Below, in pieces: positions 1 to 10,147 of a DNA stretch of 64,000 bases (position 1 is its first letter; each line of letters opens with the position of its first letter). Below the pieces are notes generated by a model. The model was given only the letters and a program-made list of their open reading frames with translations, was not told the origin of the DNA and searched no databases. This DNA is from Roseiarcus sp963749715 (GTDB lineage: Bacteria; Pseudomonadota; Alphaproteobacteria; Rhizobiales; Beijerinckiaceae): NCBI GenBank assembly GCA_963749715.1, contig CAVVNR010000001.1, positions 124,001 to 188,000 of the forward strand, read 5' to 3'. A program made the position numbers and the translations under genes.

Positions 1-63
1 GTCGGTCGGCGTGCCGAGGCGCTCGCGGACATGGGTCTCCTTCGCCGATTTCAACTTCGCCAT
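1..63 (-). CDS. N-terminus of an unidentified protein (cut by window edge)
   Basis: Only the first 21 codons are present (starts MAKLKSAKETHVRERLG) and the gene continues past the left edge. The ATG at 61-63 is preceded by a strong GGAGGAGG ribosome binding site, which is the main reason for calling it. It lies in the same direction as sdhB, about 470 bp downstream of it, so it is probably a separate transcript. I do not recognise the family from this little sequence. Confidence 0.5.
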   Translation of the reverse strand, partial: MAKLKSAKETHVRERLGTPTD

Positions 64-536
64 TGCGGCCTCCTCCAGTGCGTTTTTCGCGCCATCCCCT
101 TGGAGCGACGACATCGCCCGCCCCAGCCTGATCGTCGCACGCCCCGTCCTATGATTCCAGCTTGACGCTTCGTGACCGCGCCTACCGGCTGTCGGCGACG
201 CCAGCTCTTCCAAGCCACCGCCAAATTTAGCCAAATCCGGCCAAGCGCAGCCAAAGCCAATCAAAGAAAAGAGCTTGGATTTCCTTGGAGGCTCTTGGCC
301 GTTTTGAGCCTTTTCAAGCGTTTACGCTGACCCCCGGCGGCGTTTTTTCTTTTGTGGGGGACCGCCGGCGCGCCGCGTCCCAATTGCGCCCCTTGCTCCC
401 ATGCTCTCGATCAATTCGTCATGACGGAAAGCAGTGTACCACGGATTTCGTTTTTCAGAAAGCACGCGCCGGCAAATATTGTTCGCCTGCCGATTCCCCG
501 CGGCTCGAGCCTCCGCCCGCCGCCGCGCGGCCGGCG
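64..536. other. 473-bp intergenic region with short GCCAAA repeats
   Basis: No convincing gene. Around 216-262 there is a run of irregularly spaced GCCAA/AGCCAAA words (five copies in about 45 bp). Small open frames here and across sdhB look like codon-bias shadows. The region must hold the sdhB 3' end and the promoter of the gene at 1-63, but I see no clear terminator. Confidence 0.4.
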
Positions 537-1316
537 TCACAGCCGCCGCTCGACCATCATCGCCTTGATGTGGATGATCGCCTTGGCCGGATTGAGGCCC
601 TTGGGGCAGGTCTTGGCGCAGTTCATGATCGTGTGGCAGCGGTAGAGGCGGAACGGATCCTCGAGATTGTCGAGCCGCTCGCCCTGTGCTTCGTCGCGCG
701 AATCGATGAGCCATCGATAAGCCTGCAGCAGGACCGCCGGCCCGAGATAGCGGTCGCCGTTCCACCAATAGCTCGGACAGGAGGTCGAACAGCAGGCGCA
801 GAGAATGCACTCATAGAGGCCGTCGAGCTTCGCCCGGTCCTCGGGCGACTGCAGCCACTCCTTCTCCGGCGGCGGCGTTGCGGTCTTCAGCCACGGCTCG
901 ATCGAAGCGTGCTGAGCAAAGAAGATCGTGAGGTCGGGAACGAGATCCTTGATCACCTCCTGGTGCGGCAGCGGATAGATCGTCGCCGGCGCCGCGACCT
1001 CGTCGATGCCGCGGGTGCAGGCGAGCGTATTGAGCCCGTCGATGTTCATCGCGCACGAGCCGCATACCCCCTCGCGGCACGAGCGGCGGAAGGTCAGCGT
1101 CGAATCGATCTTGGCTTTGATCCAGATCAGCGCGTCGAGGACCATCGGCCCGCAATCGTCGCGGTCGACGAAATAGACGTCCATGCGCGGGTTCAAGTCG
1201 TCGTCCGGATTCCAGCGATAGATGCGGAATTCTGCGAGCCGCGCCGCGCTGGCTGGCTTCGGCCAGGTCTTTCCGGGTTTGATACGCGAGTTTTGGGGGA
1301 GGGTCAGTTGGACCAT
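537..1316 (-). CDS. sdhB: succinate dehydrogenase iron-sulfur subunit
   Basis: Encodes 259 residues, the usual SdhB length. SdhB passes electrons from the flavoprotein SdhA through three Fe-S clusters to ubiquinone at the SdhCD membrane anchor (complex II, TCA cycle). The [2Fe-2S] motif CREGVCGSCAMNIDG lies near residues 80-95. The C-terminal cluster ligands are visible as CILCACCSTSCPSYWW and CHTIMNCAKTCPKGLNP. It is the last gene of sdhC-sdhD-sdhA-sdhB, 52 bp after sdhA, and its frame is intact. Confidence 0.97.
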   Translation of the reverse strand: MVQLTLPQNSRIKPGKTWPKPASAARLAEFRIYRWNPDDDLNPRMDVYFVDRDDCGPMVLDALIWIKAKIDSTLTFRRSCREGVCGSCAMNIDGLNTLACTRGIDEVAAPATIYPLPHQEVIKDLVPDLTIFFAQHASIEPWLKTATPPPEKEWLQSPEDRAKLDGLYECILCACCSTSCPSYWWNGDRYLGPAVLLQAYRWLIDSRDEAQGERLDNLEDPFRLYRCHTIMNCAKTCPKGLNPAKAIIHIKAMMVERRL

Positions 1317-1368
1317 TGCGGCTCATCCATTCCCGGAAGATCTTCCGACGCGCCCATCAGCGGGAACG

Positions 1369-3206
1369 TCAATACACCCGCGCCTTGGGCTCGATGTAGC
1401 CGATGTCGTTGCTCATCGTATAGGCGTGCACCGGCCGGTAGTCGATCGCGACCGTCTGCTTCACGGGGTCGATCCAGGCGAGCGTGTGCTTCATCCAGTT
1501 GACGTCGTCGCGCTTGGGGTAGTCCTCGCGCGCGTGCGCGCCGCGGCTTTCGAGGCGATTGGCCGCGCCTTCCATCGTCACCACCGCCTGCACGATCAGA
1601 TTGTCGTATTCGAGCGTCTCGATCAGATCGGAGTTCCAGATCAGCGACCGGTCGGTGACCGAGACGTCCGCGCTCGCGCGCCAGGCGGCGTGAATCTTCT
1701 CCTTGCCTTCGGCGAGCACTTCGCCGGTGCGGAACACCGCGCAATTCGTCTGCATGACCATCTGCATGTTGAGGCGCAGGGCCGCGGTCGGGGTCTTGCC
1801 CTTGGCGTTGCGGAATTTATCGAGCCGGCTGAGCGCGAACTCGGCGCTGTCCCTGGCGAGTTCGGGCTGCCGGTCGCCGGGCTTCAGCGTCTCGGCGGCG
1901 CGCAGGGCCGCGGAGCGGCCAAAGACGACGAGGTCGATGAGCGAATTGGAGCCGAGCCGGTTGGCGCCGTGGACGGAGACGCAGGCCGCCTCGCCGAGCG
2001 CCATCAGGTCCGGAAACGATCATATCGGGATCGCCGTCGACCTTGGTCAGGACCTCGCCGCGATAGTTGGTCGGGATGCCGCCCATGTTGTAGTGGACAG
2101 TCGGCAAGACGGGGATCGGCTCCTTGGTCACGTCGACGCCGGCGAAGATGCGGGCGCTCTCGGAAATGCCGGGCAGCCGCTCGTGCAGCACCTTGGGATC
2201 GAGATGGTCGAGGTGCAGGAAGATGTGGTCCTTCAACTTGCCGACGCCGCGGCCCTCGCGAATCTCCATCGTCATCGCCCGGCTGACGACGTCGCGCGAG
2301 GCCAGGTCCTTGGCTGACGGCGCATAGCGCTCCATGAAGCGCTCGCCCTCCGAATTGACGAGATAGCCGCCCTCGCCGCGCGCGCCCTCGGTGATGAGGC
2401 AGCCGGCGCCGTAGATGCCCGTCGGATGGAACTGCACGAACTCCATGTCCTGCAACCGGCAGTCCGGCCCGCAGCGCCATGGCGTTGCCGTCGCCGGTGC
2501 AAGTGTGCGCCGACGTCGCCGAGAAATAGGCGCGGCCGTAGCCGCCCGTCGCCAGGACGGTGATCTGGGCGCGAAAGCGGTGGATGGTCCCGTCGTCCAG
2601 CCTGAGGCAGACGACGCCGCGCACCGCGCCCTCGGCGTCGCGGATGAGGTCGATCGCGAAATATTCGATGAAGAACTCGCACTTCGCCTTCAGCGCCTGG
2701 CCGTAAAGCGTATGCAGCATCGCGTGTCCGGTGCGGTCGGCGGCGGCGCAGGTGCGCTGGGCGATGCCCTTGCCGTATTCGGTGGTCATGCCGCCGAACG
2801 GACGCTGATAGATCTTGCCGGCTTCGGTGCGCGAGAACGGCACGCCCCAATGGTCCAGTTCGTAGACCGCAGACGGCGCGTTGCGGCACATGTATTCGAT
2901 CGCATCCTGGTCGCCGAGCCAGTCCGAGCCCTTGACGGTGTCGTACATGTGCCAGCGCCAGTCGTCGGGGCCCATGTTGCCCAGGGAGGCGGAAATGCCG
3001 CCTTGCGCAGCGACAGTATGCGAGCGGGTCGGGAACACTTTCGAAATGCATGCGGTGCGCAGGCCGGCCTGGGCGCAGCCGACGCTTGCGCGCAACCCCG
3101 CGCCGCCGGCGCCGACCACGATCACGTCAAATGTGTGGTCGGCGATCGGATAGGCCTTGCCCCCGAGCGCCGGCGCGCCCTGCGCGGAAGAGCCGTTGGT
3201 CGACAT
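1369..3206 (-). CDS. sdhA: succinate dehydrogenase flavoprotein subunit, two apparent frameshifts
   Basis: Catalytic FAD subunit of complex II, oxidising succinate to fumarate. The start MSTNGSSAQGAPALGG is followed by the dinucleotide-binding VIVVGAGGAGL and the flavin-attachment motif RSHTVAAQGG. Downstream pieces include QFHPTGIYGAGCLITEG and VSVHGANRLGSNSLIDLVV. The protein is spread over three frames. One extra base near 2456 (between MALRAGLP and LQDMEFVQ) and one near 2014 (between DPDMIV and PDLMALGEA) break it; removing them restores a roughly 611-residue SdhA. Protein similarity is perfect on both sides of each break, so sequencing or assembly insertions are more likely than real decay in a TCA-cycle gene. 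Confidence 0.93.
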
Positions 3207-3233
3207 CGATGGTCCGTCTTCTTTTAAGGTTGC

Positions 3234-3623
3234 TCAGGTGAAGGCGATGCGCAGCGTCGCATAGACGCAGCCCAGCGCCAGAAGCGCGGCAAAGCAGGTA
3301 TTGGCGGCCAGCGCCCACGCGCGCGACGGACCGCCGATGTAGTCGACGATGATGGAGCGCATGCCGAGCTCCATATGGACGATGCCGGCGAGGATGAACG
3401 CCAGCAGCAGAATCGCCGGAATCGGGCGGCCGAGCGCTTCTCGCACGCCGTTATAGTCCTTGCGCAAGAGGTCGAGGGTGAGCCAGACGAAGCCGACAGT
3501 CAGCGGGATGAGCGCGACCGAAGTGAGGTGAACGAGCCAGGCGTCGGCTGTTCCCGAGCGCGCCGAGCCCAGAAATCGCACCCGCCCGAGGGGAGTGCGC
3601 AGATCGCTCGGATGATCGGCCAT
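3234..3623 (-). CDS. sdhD: succinate dehydrogenase membrane anchor subunit (SdhD)
   Basis: Encodes 129 residues with three hydrophobic segments; with SdhC it anchors complex II and forms the ubiquinone and haem b site. The start is MADHPSDLRTPLGRVRFLG at 3623, which fits family members. A longer in-frame start at 3704 would overlap sdhC and is rejected. The segment HMELGMRSIIVDYI is the recognisable SdhD core. It lies 11 bp after sdhC and 27 bp before sdhA. Confidence 0.9.
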   Translation of the reverse strand: MADHPSDLRTPLGRVRFLGSARSGTADAWLVHLTSVALIPLTVGFVWLTLDLLRKDYNGVREALGRPIPAILLLAFILAGIVHMELGMRSIIVDYIGGPSRAWALAANTCFAALLALGCVYATLRIAFT

Positions 3624-3634
3624 GCGATGCTCCC

Positions 3635-4054
3635 CTAGCGAACGGCGTAGCCTACGGCCCAGACGACGATCGTCAACGCAAACCCTCCGATCAACGTCGC
3701 CCATGCGATTTGATCGCGCAATGGCGCGTCCAGGCCGGAGCCGGAGTCCCAGACGATATGGCGGATGCCGCCGAGGAGGTGATGAAACAGCGCCCAGGTG
3801 AAGCCGAAGAGGACGAGCCGGCCGGCGATCGATTGGATGAATTCGGAAAAGACCGCGAAGGTCGCGGCGTCCGCCGAGGCGGCGATGAGAAACCAGGCCA
3901 GCATCAGCACGCCGGCGTAAAGGGCCACGCCGCTCAGCCGATGCGCGAACGACATCGCCATCGTCATGGTCAGACGATAGACGCTCAGATGCGGCGATAG
4001 CGGCCGCGGACGGCGCGGCTCGGGCAAAGCGTCGCTCGACGCCATGGCGTTCAT
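3635..4054 (-). CDS. sdhC: succinate dehydrogenase cytochrome b556 subunit
   Basis: Encodes 139 residues with three transmembrane helices. The SdhC signature FAHRLSGVALYAG (quinone/haem site) and the second signature with the haem-ligand histidine, FHHLLGGIRHIVWD, are both present. First gene of the sdhCDAB operon; the promoter probably sits in the 91 bp between it and the upstream kinase gene. Confidence 0.95.
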   Translation of the reverse strand: MNAMASSDALPEPRRPRPLSPHLSVYRLTMTMAMSFAHRLSGVALYAGVLMLAWFLIAASADAATFAVFSEFIQSIAGRLVLFGFTWALFHHLLGGIRHIVWDSGSGLDAPLRDQIAWATLIGGFALTIVVWAVGYAVR

Positions 4055-4145
4055 TCCAACTGTTGTTCGGTTGGCGTTTTAGACCGCCCGTTCGACGCCC
4101 GCAACGTTCGTCGTCTTCGCCCCAAGTTCTAGGCCCATTTTCGGA

Positions 4146-5075
4146 TCATCCGGCGAGACGGGCCTCGACGTCGGCCCGGGTCGGCGGATCGGAGCCTTTG
4201 CGCGTGCAAGTGATCGCCGACGCGGTCGCCGCGAAGCGCAGCCACCTTTCCAGTTCGCCGCGAGTCGGCTGAGGCGCTTGTGCGCCAAGCGCGCGGTCGC
4301 GGTCCATCGCCGACAGCAGGGCGGACATGAAACTGTCGCCCGCGCCGACGGTGTCGACGACCTCGACCCGCGGCGCGGCGACGCTCACTTTTTCCTTGCC
4401 CAGCACGGCGAGGGCGCCGCGTTCGCCGAGCGTCGCGACACAAAATCGCGGGCCGGAGGCGGCCCAGGCGGCGAGCGTGTCATCGATCGAGCGCCCAGGG
4501 TAGAGCCACTCGAGATCCTCCTCGCTGGCCTTGACGACGCCGGCGAGGGTCATCTGCGTCTCGACCAGCCGCGCGACCGATTCGCGGTCCGGAGTCACGA
4601 ACGGGCGGATGTTCGGATCAAAGCTGACGGTCGCCCGCGGCCCGGCGAGCCGCATCGCCTCGACGACGGCCGGACCATGTCGCTCGACCGCGGAGAAAGA
4701 GCCGACATGCAAATGTTGCGCGTCTTTCGGCCATTCCTTGGGGAAGGGCCAGGGACCGTCGTAGGCGGTCCCGTCGAGGTAGAACGAATAGCGCGATCCC
4801 GTCTTGGCGGTGCCGCGCATGACGAAGGCGAGCGTGGTCGGGCGCCTGTCGCGGACGACAAGGCTGAGGTCGACGCCGCTTGCGGCGAGCGCGGCGGCGA
4901 GGGCTTCGCCGTTGCCATCGGCGGAAATGCGCGAGACGAAAGCGGTCCGCGCGCCAAGTCGGGTCAAACCGATCGCGACGTTGTAAGGCGAGCCCCCGAG
5001 CACCGCGTCGTAGGCGTTGGCCTTGACCGGATCGGGGATGAGGTCGATCAGCGCCTCGCCGGAGATCAGAATCAT
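4146..5075 (-). CDS. PfkB-family carbohydrate kinase (fructokinase-like)
   Basis: Encodes 309 residues, typical of ribokinase/PfkB sugar kinases, which transfer phosphate from ATP to a sugar or sugar-acid hydroxyl. The N-terminal glycine motif (LGGSPYNVAIGLTRLG) and the C-terminal DTVGAGDSF motif with the catalytic Asp are both intact. It resembles bacterial fructokinases, but the substrate may instead be a 2-keto-3-deoxy sugar acid. It lies 41 bp after the restored stop of the aldehyde dehydrogenase gene, in the same direction, so it is likely the last gene of the sugar-acid operon. Confidence 0.85.
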   Translation of the reverse strand: MILISGEALIDLIPDPVKANAYDAVLGGSPYNVAIGLTRLGARTAFVSRISADGNGEALAAALAASGVDLSLVVRDRRPTTLAFVMRGTAKTGSRYSFYLDGTAYDGPWPFPKEWPKDAQHLHVGSFSAVERHGPAVVEAMRLAGPRATVSFDPNIRPFVTPDRESVARLVETQMTLAGVVKASEEDLEWLYPGRSIDDTLAAWAASGPRFCVATLGERGALAVLGKEKVSVAAPRVEVVDTVGAGDSFMSALLSAMDRDRALGAQAPQPTRGELERWLRFAATASAITCTRKGSDPPTRADVEARLAG

Positions 5076-5116
5076 CGCTTCGATCGCCCCATGGCTCGAC
5101 CGCCGGTCGCGGTCCG

Positions 5117-6559
5117 CATCACGCCAGCGTGTAGGCCGTTTTCACCGTCGTGTAGAATTCGACCGCATAGCGCCCCTGCTCGCGCGGGCCAAGGTTCGAG
5201 CGCTTTGCGGCCGCCGAACGGCGCGTGAGGATCGACTCCGGCGGTCGGCAAATTGACCATTGTCATGCCGACCTCGGCGTTGCGCTTGAAATGCGAGGCG
5301 CGCTTGAGGCTTGTGGTGCAGATGCCGGCGCACAGGCCGAAATCGGTATCGTTCGCGATCGCCAGGGCATGGTCGTAGTCGCGGGCCGGGATCATTGCGG
5401 CGACCGGGCCGAAGATTTCCTCGCGGGAAATGCGCATCGCATTGTCGGCGTCGAGGAACAGGGCCGGCGCCATGTAGAATCCGGGCGTGGCGCGGTTCAG
5501 CCGCTCGCCGCCGAGCGCGAGCTTCGCCCCCTCGCCACGTCCGATCGCGACATAGGAAAGATCCTGTTCGAGTTGGGTCGCATCGACGACCGGGCCGACC
5601 TGCGTTCCGGGCTTCAGGGCGTCGTCGACGACGAGCGCTCGCATCCGCTCCCCCAACGCTTCGGCGAAGCGCTTATAGATCGGCTCCTCGACAATGAGCC
5701 GCGATGAAGCCGTGCAGCGCTGACCGGTCGAAAAATAGGCGCCGTTGACCGCGCATTCGACCGCGCTCGGGAGGTCAGCGTCCGCGAGCACAACGAGAGG
5801 GTTTTTGCCCCCCATCTCGAGCTGAAACCGGCGCATTGCGCTGGCGCACGAGGCCGCGACCCGGCGTCCGGTCGCAACCGAGCCGGTGAACGTGACCGCG
5901 TCAACCCGTTTGTGGTCGAGGATCGCCTGGCCGACCACCGAGCCCCGCCCGACGAGCAGATTGAACACGCCCTTCGGAACTCCGGCGCGCACGATGATCT
6001 CGGCCAGCGCGTGGGCGGAGCCGGGGACGAGGTCCGCGGGTTTGAACACGACGGCGTTGCCGTAGGCGAGGGCGGGCGCGATCTTCCAGGCCGGGATCGC
6101 GATCGGGAAATTCCATGGCGCGATAATTCCAACGACGCCTATTGGCTCGCGCGTGACCTCGATGTCCACGTTCGGCCGCACGCTGGCGAATTTCTCGCCG
6201 GGAATTCTCAAAGCCTCGCCGGCGAAGAAATCGAAAATCTGGCCGGCGCGCGTCGCCTCGCCGACGCCTTCCGGCAGCGTCTTGCCTTCCTCACGCGAAA
6301 GCAGCCGCCCAAGCTCGTCTCGCCGCGCCAGGATCTCGGTCGAAACGCGCAGGAGGATGTCGTGGCGCTCCTGCGGCGTCGTTCTCGCCCAGGCGGCGCA
6401 GGCGGCGTGGGCGGCGTCGATCGCCGCGTTCGTCTGGGCGACATCGGCTTGCGCGTACTCGCCGACGATATCGTCGGTGTCCGACGGGTTGATGTCGCGC
6501 GTGACAGTCGCGCCATCGACCCACTCTCCGGCAATGAAGTTCTTGTGCGGCGCGCCCAT
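5117..6559 (-). CDS. NAD(P)-dependent aldehyde dehydrogenase (2-oxoglutarate semialdehyde type), C-terminal frameshift
   Basis: About 480 residues. The catalytic Cys is in FSTGQRCTASSRL, the general base Glu in QLEMGGKNP, and the EEIFGP motif is present. Closest in feel to alpha-ketoglutarate semialdehyde dehydrogenases, the last step of non-phosphorylative sugar-acid pathways feeding the TCA cycle. A frame break near 5205 (one extra base after PFGGRKA) makes the open frame run on to 5072 with a nonsense tail. Restoring the frame gives SNLGPREQGRYAVEFYTTV and a stop at 5117-5119, the normal family ending. Neighbours are an FAH-family dehydratase upstream and a PfkB kinase downstream. Confidence 0.87.
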
Positions 6560-6601
6560 TCTGCCTTCCCCGAATTTACCAACCTTCCATCGCCGGAGCG
6601 C

Positions 6602-7780
6602 TCAGATCAACCCTCGCCGGGCGAGGTTGCGCATGAGCGCGCCAACTCCGAAAGTCCAACGCTCGCATTCCTCGCACGGCCGCATCCGATTCACGAGCCG
6701 GCCGAGCTTTTCCGATTCGACGCTGACGATATCGCCTGTCTTGTGAGTGAATCCCATGCCCGGGGCGCCGCGATCCGCGACCGGGGCGAACATCGTTCCC
6801 AGCAGCAGAACAAAACCGTCGGGGTAGGCATGGCTCGCCCCGATCGTCTGCGCGGCGATATCGCTCGGGTCGCGACTGATTTTCGCCATCGACGAACTGC
6901 CGTCGAGCCGGAATCCGTCCTCGCCCTCGACGGTAAGCGAGATCGTGGCGGAGCGCACGGCGTCCAGCGAAAAAGTCGCGTCGAAGAAGCGCAAAAAGGG
7001 GCCGAGCGCGCAACTCGCATTCTGATCCTTCGCCTTGCCGAGCAGGAGCGCCGACCGCCCCTCAAAATCGCGCAGATTGACGTCGTTGGCGAGGGTCGCG
7101 CCAACAATCGCTCCGGTCGACGCGATCACGAGCGCCACTTCTGGCTCGGGATTGTTCCAAAGCGAAGCGCTGTGAAAACCAGCGTCGTCGCCCGAGCCGA
7201 CCGCCGACATCGGCTGGCTCTTGGTAAAGACCTCCGCGTCCGGCCCGATCCCGACCTCGAGATATTGCGACCACGCGCCAGCCTCGACGAGCGCCCCTTT
7301 GAGCCGCATCGCCGCGGGCGAGCCGGGCCGCAGGGCGCCCAGATCGTCGCCAAGCGCGCGCACGATCTCCTCGCGCGCCTGCGCCGCGCCTTCCCGGCTG
7401 CCGCGGGCGCGTTCTTCGATGACGCGCTCAAGCAGCGACTGGGCGAAGGTTACGCCCGCCGCCTTGATCGCCTGCAAATCGATGGGCGCGAGAAGGCGCG
7501 GGCTTACGGGCAAGCGCTTGTCGCGCGGAGTGGCGGCGAGAATATCCTTAAGGGCGCCGACGCGCGGTCCCGCCGCTGCGCGCAGCGCCGCGGCAGGTGA
7601 GGGCGCTTCGCAGAGGTCGCGCATGGTCGCGAACGATTTCGTGACGTCGAAGAGGCCGTCTTCCCGGACCGCAACCACGGAGGGGCCGTTGACATCGGGC
7701 CGCCAAACGCGCGCCGCGAGAGCCCCGGCGTAGCGGTCCGAGGGCAGCGTCGTTCGCTCGTCCAAGTGCAGCGTCGGCAT
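6602..7780 (-). CDS. fumarylacetoacetate hydrolase family protein (XylX-like sugar-acid dehydratase)
   Basis: Encodes 392 residues; start MPTLHLDERTTLPSDRY at 7780. The C-terminal FAH fold carries the metal-binding acidic motif NNPEPEVALVI and the later DFEGRSALLLGKAKDQN segment. Its length matches 2-keto-3-deoxy-D-xylonate dehydratase (XylX) rather than short FAH hydrolases. Such enzymes convert 2-keto-3-deoxy pentonates to 2-oxoglutarate semialdehyde, the substrate of the adjoining dehydrogenase (42 bp downstream). The function is inferred from family and context. It is divergent from the GntR gene and so probably its target. Confidence 0.8.
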   Translation of the reverse strand: MPTLHLDERTTLPSDRYAGALAARVWRPDVNGPSVVAVREDGLFDVTKSFATMRDLCEAPSPAAALRAAAGPRVGALKDILAATPRDKRLPVSPRLLAPIDLQAIKAAGVTFAQSLLERVIEERARGSREGAAQAREEIVRALGDDLGALRPGSPAAMRLKGALVEAGAWSQYLEVGIGPDAEVFTKSQPMSAVGSGDDAGFHSASLWNNPEPEVALVIASTGAIVGATLANDVNLRDFEGRSALLLGKAKDQNASCALGPFLRFFDATFSLDAVRSATISLTVEGEDGFRLDGSSSMAKISRDPSDIAAQTIGASHAYPDGFVLLLGTMFAPVADRGAPGMGFTHKTGDIVSVESEKLGRLVNRMRPCEECERWTFGVGALMRNLARRGLI

Positions 7781-7836
7781 GGGCGCCCCGGAGCGGCATC
7801 TTGAGGATTGACGGGGCCGCGCCGCCTCTCTAGCCT

Positions 7837-7848
7837 CTAACATGTTAG
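7837..7848. promoter_or_regulatory. 12-bp perfect palindrome, candidate GntR operator
   Basis: CTAACATGTTAG is a perfect inverted repeat in the 116-bp gap between the divergent FAH gene (starts 7780) and the GntR gene (starts 7897). FCD-type GntR regulators usually bind short palindromes of this size between divergent targets, so this is the best operator candidate. The assignment is inference. Confidence 0.5.
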
Positions 7849-7896
7849 CATGAACAGGCGAAGCGCTTCGTTTCGCCTTGAGCTGAAGGCGGGGAC

Positions 7897-8580
7897 TTGG
7901 CGAAGGGCGCCCATTCCAAGGCTGACGCCGCGTACGGCGAACTGAAGGAAGCGATTCTCTCCGGGGCGCTCGAACCGGGACGTCTGATCGACAAGGCGGG
8001 ATTGTGCGAAAAACTCGGCGTTTCGCGCTTTCCGGTCTCCGCTGCGGTCAGCCGCCTTTCCTATGACCGTCTCGTCGACGTCGAGCCGCAGCATGGCTCC
8101 TTCGTCGCGCGAATTTCTCTCGACGACGTGCGCGAGCGTTTCTTCATCCGCGGCGCGCTCGAAGCGGAGATTGCCGCCGAAGCCGCCCGGCGAATGACGC
8201 GGGCCGACAAGGACGCGCTCGCGGCAAATCTCAAGGAGGAGGCCGCGGCAGTCGAAGTCGAGGACCGCGTCGCGTTCTACGTGCTTGACGTAGCCTTTCA
8301 CCAGCTCTTGACCGCCCGTCTTGGCATGGCGCGCGCCGGTGACCTCCTGGACGCCCTTCGCGTCCATCTGGAGAGGGCGCGCCGGTTGACCATGTCTCCT
8401 CCGGGGCGCCTGCGCGCGGCGCTGAACGAGCATTGTTCGATCGCCGCCGCGATCGAGGCGGGCGATCCGCCTGCGGCGCGCGAGGCGATGAGGCGCCACC
8501 TCGACACCACCAGCGCGCTCCTCGAATCCCTGGCGAAAAAGCAGCCTGGACTTTTTTCGCCGCAAGCAGACCACTCTTGA
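7897..8580 (+). CDS. GntR-family transcriptional regulator (FCD domain)
   Basis: Encodes 227 residues from a TTG start preceded by a purine-rich GAAGGCGGGGAC stretch. The N-terminal winged helix (LCEKLGVSRFPVSAAVSRL, about residues 38-58) is followed by a helical FCD ligand-binding domain with metal-site histidines such as VAFHQLL. FCD regulators typically sense sugar acids or other carboxylates, which fits the flanking uronate/aldarate genes. It is 15 bp upstream of the dehydratase gene in the same operon. Confidence 0.9.
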   Translation: MAKGAHSKADAAYGELKEAILSGALEPGRLIDKAGLCEKLGVSRFPVSAAVSRLSYDRLVDVEPQHGSFVARISLDDVRERFFIRGALEAEIAAEAARRMTRADKDALAANLKEEAAAVEVEDRVAFYVLDVAFHQLLTARLGMARAGDLLDALRVHLERARRLTMSPPGRLRAALNEHCSIAAAIEAGDPPAAREAMRRHLDTTSALLESLAKKQPGLFSPQADHS

Positions 8581-8595
8581 GCGGTAGACCCCATC

Positions 8596-10116
8596 ATGAC
8601 AATTCCTCGCGCCCTGCGCCTCGACCCCTCGGACAATGTCGTCATCGCAATCGACGAGATTGCCGCCGGCGCCGCGCCTATCGGAGGCGTCAACGCCAGC
8701 GAACGCATCCCGAGAGGTCATAAGATGGCGGTCGCCGCGGTCGACGCGGGCGCGCCGATCCGCAAGTTCGGGCAAATCATCGGCTTTGCGTCCCGACCCG
8801 TTTCTGCTGGCGAGTGGGTGCACGAGCACAATTGCGGAATTAAGGAGTTCGCGCGCGACTATCATTTTGGCGAGGATGCGCGCCGCGAGACAATCGCCTC
8901 GGTCGAGAGCCAGCCGACCTTTCGGGGCTTTCGGCGGCTAAGCGGGAAGGTCGGGACGCGCAACTATCTTGCGATCCTGACTTCAGTGAATTGCTCGGCG
9001 ACTGTCGCCCGCCTGATTGCGCGGGAGGTCGAACGGTCCGGAATCCTTGCCGACTACCCGAATGTCGACGGCGTGATCGCTCTCGTGCACGGCACGGGCT
9101 GCGGCATTGCCGCCAAAGGCGAGGGATTCGACGCCTTGATGCGCACGCAATGGGGCTACGCCGCCAATCCGAACATCGGCGCGACGCTGATGGTCGGGCT
9201 GGGCTGCGAAGTGTTTCAGATCGGTCGCATGAAGGAGGAATACGGAATCGTCGAGAGCGAGTTGTTCCACAGCCTGACGATCCAGGCGACCGGAGGCACG
9301 CGCAAGACGGTCGCTGCCGGCGTCGAGCGCGTCCGCGCGATGCTGCCGACGATCGACCGCGTACAACGAACGACGACGCCGGCGAGCGAGCTGACGCTCG
9401 CGCTTCAATGCGGCGGTTCGGACGGCTATTCGGGGATTACCGCCAATCCAGCGCTCGGCGCCGCCGCCGACATTTTGGTGCGCAACGGCGGCACGGCGAT
9501 CCTGTCGGAGACGCCGGAGATTTATGGCGCCGAGCATTTATTGACGCGCCGCGCGGCGACGCCGGAGATCGGCCGCAAGCTCGTCGAGCGAATCCATTGG
9601 TGGGAAGACTATTGCGCGCGCAGCGGCGGCGAAATGAACAACAATCCCTCGCCCGGCAACAAGGCCGGCGGGCTGACGACGATTTTCGAGAAATCCTTGG
9701 GGGCCGCGGCGAAGGGCGGCACGACCGCGCTGAACGAGGTCTACAAATACGCCGAGCCGGTGACGGCGAAGGGCTTCGTGTTCATGGATACGCCGGGCTA
9801 CGATCCGGTGTCGGCGACCGGGCAGGTAGCCGGCGGCGCGAACGTGCTCGCCTTCACGACCGGACGCGGCTCGGCTTACGGCTGCAAGCCGACGCCATCG
9901 GTCAAGCTCGCCACCAACAATGACACATACCGCAGGATGATCGAGGACATGGACATCAATTGCGGCGACGTTGTCGACGGCGTCTCGATCGCGGACAAGG
10001 GCAAGGAAATCTTCGACAAGATTCTTAAGGTCGCTTCGGGCGAACGCACGAAGTCAGAGCTTTTGGGCTACGGCGACGCTGAATTCACCCCCTGGCAGAT
10101 CGGGGCGACGATGTGA
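8596..10116 (+). CDS. galactarate/altronate dehydratase family protein (UxaA/GarD)
   Basis: Encodes 506 residues, the full length of galactarate (GarD) or altronate (UxaA) dehydratases, iron-dependent enzymes that make 2-keto-3-deoxy sugar acids. An N-terminal SAF-like domain (about residues 10-90) is followed by the catalytic region with GTRNYLAILTSVNCSAT and HGTGCGIAAKGEGFDALMR. The C-terminus holds the conserved GRGSAYGCKPTPSVKLATN. Motifs alone do not decide between altronate, galactarate or another aldarate. It lies in an operon with GntR upstream and a HAD phosphatase 31 bp downstream. Confidence 0.9.
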   Translation: MTIPRALRLDPSDNVVIAIDEIAAGAAPIGGVNASERIPRGHKMAVAAVDAGAPIRKFGQIIGFASRPVSAGEWVHEHNCGIKEFARDYHFGEDARRETIASVESQPTFRGFRRLSGKVGTRNYLAILTSVNCSATVARLIAREVERSGILADYPNVDGVIALVHGTGCGIAAKGEGFDALMRTQWGYAANPNIGATLMVGLGCEVFQIGRMKEEYGIVESELFHSLTIQATGGTRKTVAAGVERVRAMLPTIDRVQRTTTPASELTLALQCGGSDGYSGITANPALGAAADILVRNGGTAILSETPEIYGAEHLLTRRAATPEIGRKLVERIHWWEDYCARSGGEMNNNPSPGNKAGGLTTIFEKSLGAAAKGGTTALNEVYKYAEPVTAKGFVFMDTPGYDPVSATGQVAGGANVLAFTTGRGSAYGCKPTPSVKLATNNDTYRRMIEDMDINCGDVVDGVSIADKGKEIFDKILKVASGERTKSELLGYGDAEFTPWQIGATM

Positions 10117-10147
10117 CGGGCGCCGCCGATCTTTTCGCTCAAGCATC

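Noticed and set aside
5072..6559. 495-codon aldehyde dehydrogenase overlapping the kinase gene
   Set aside because: The last 45 codons are nonsense sequence; restoring one base gives the normal family C-terminus and a stop at 5117.
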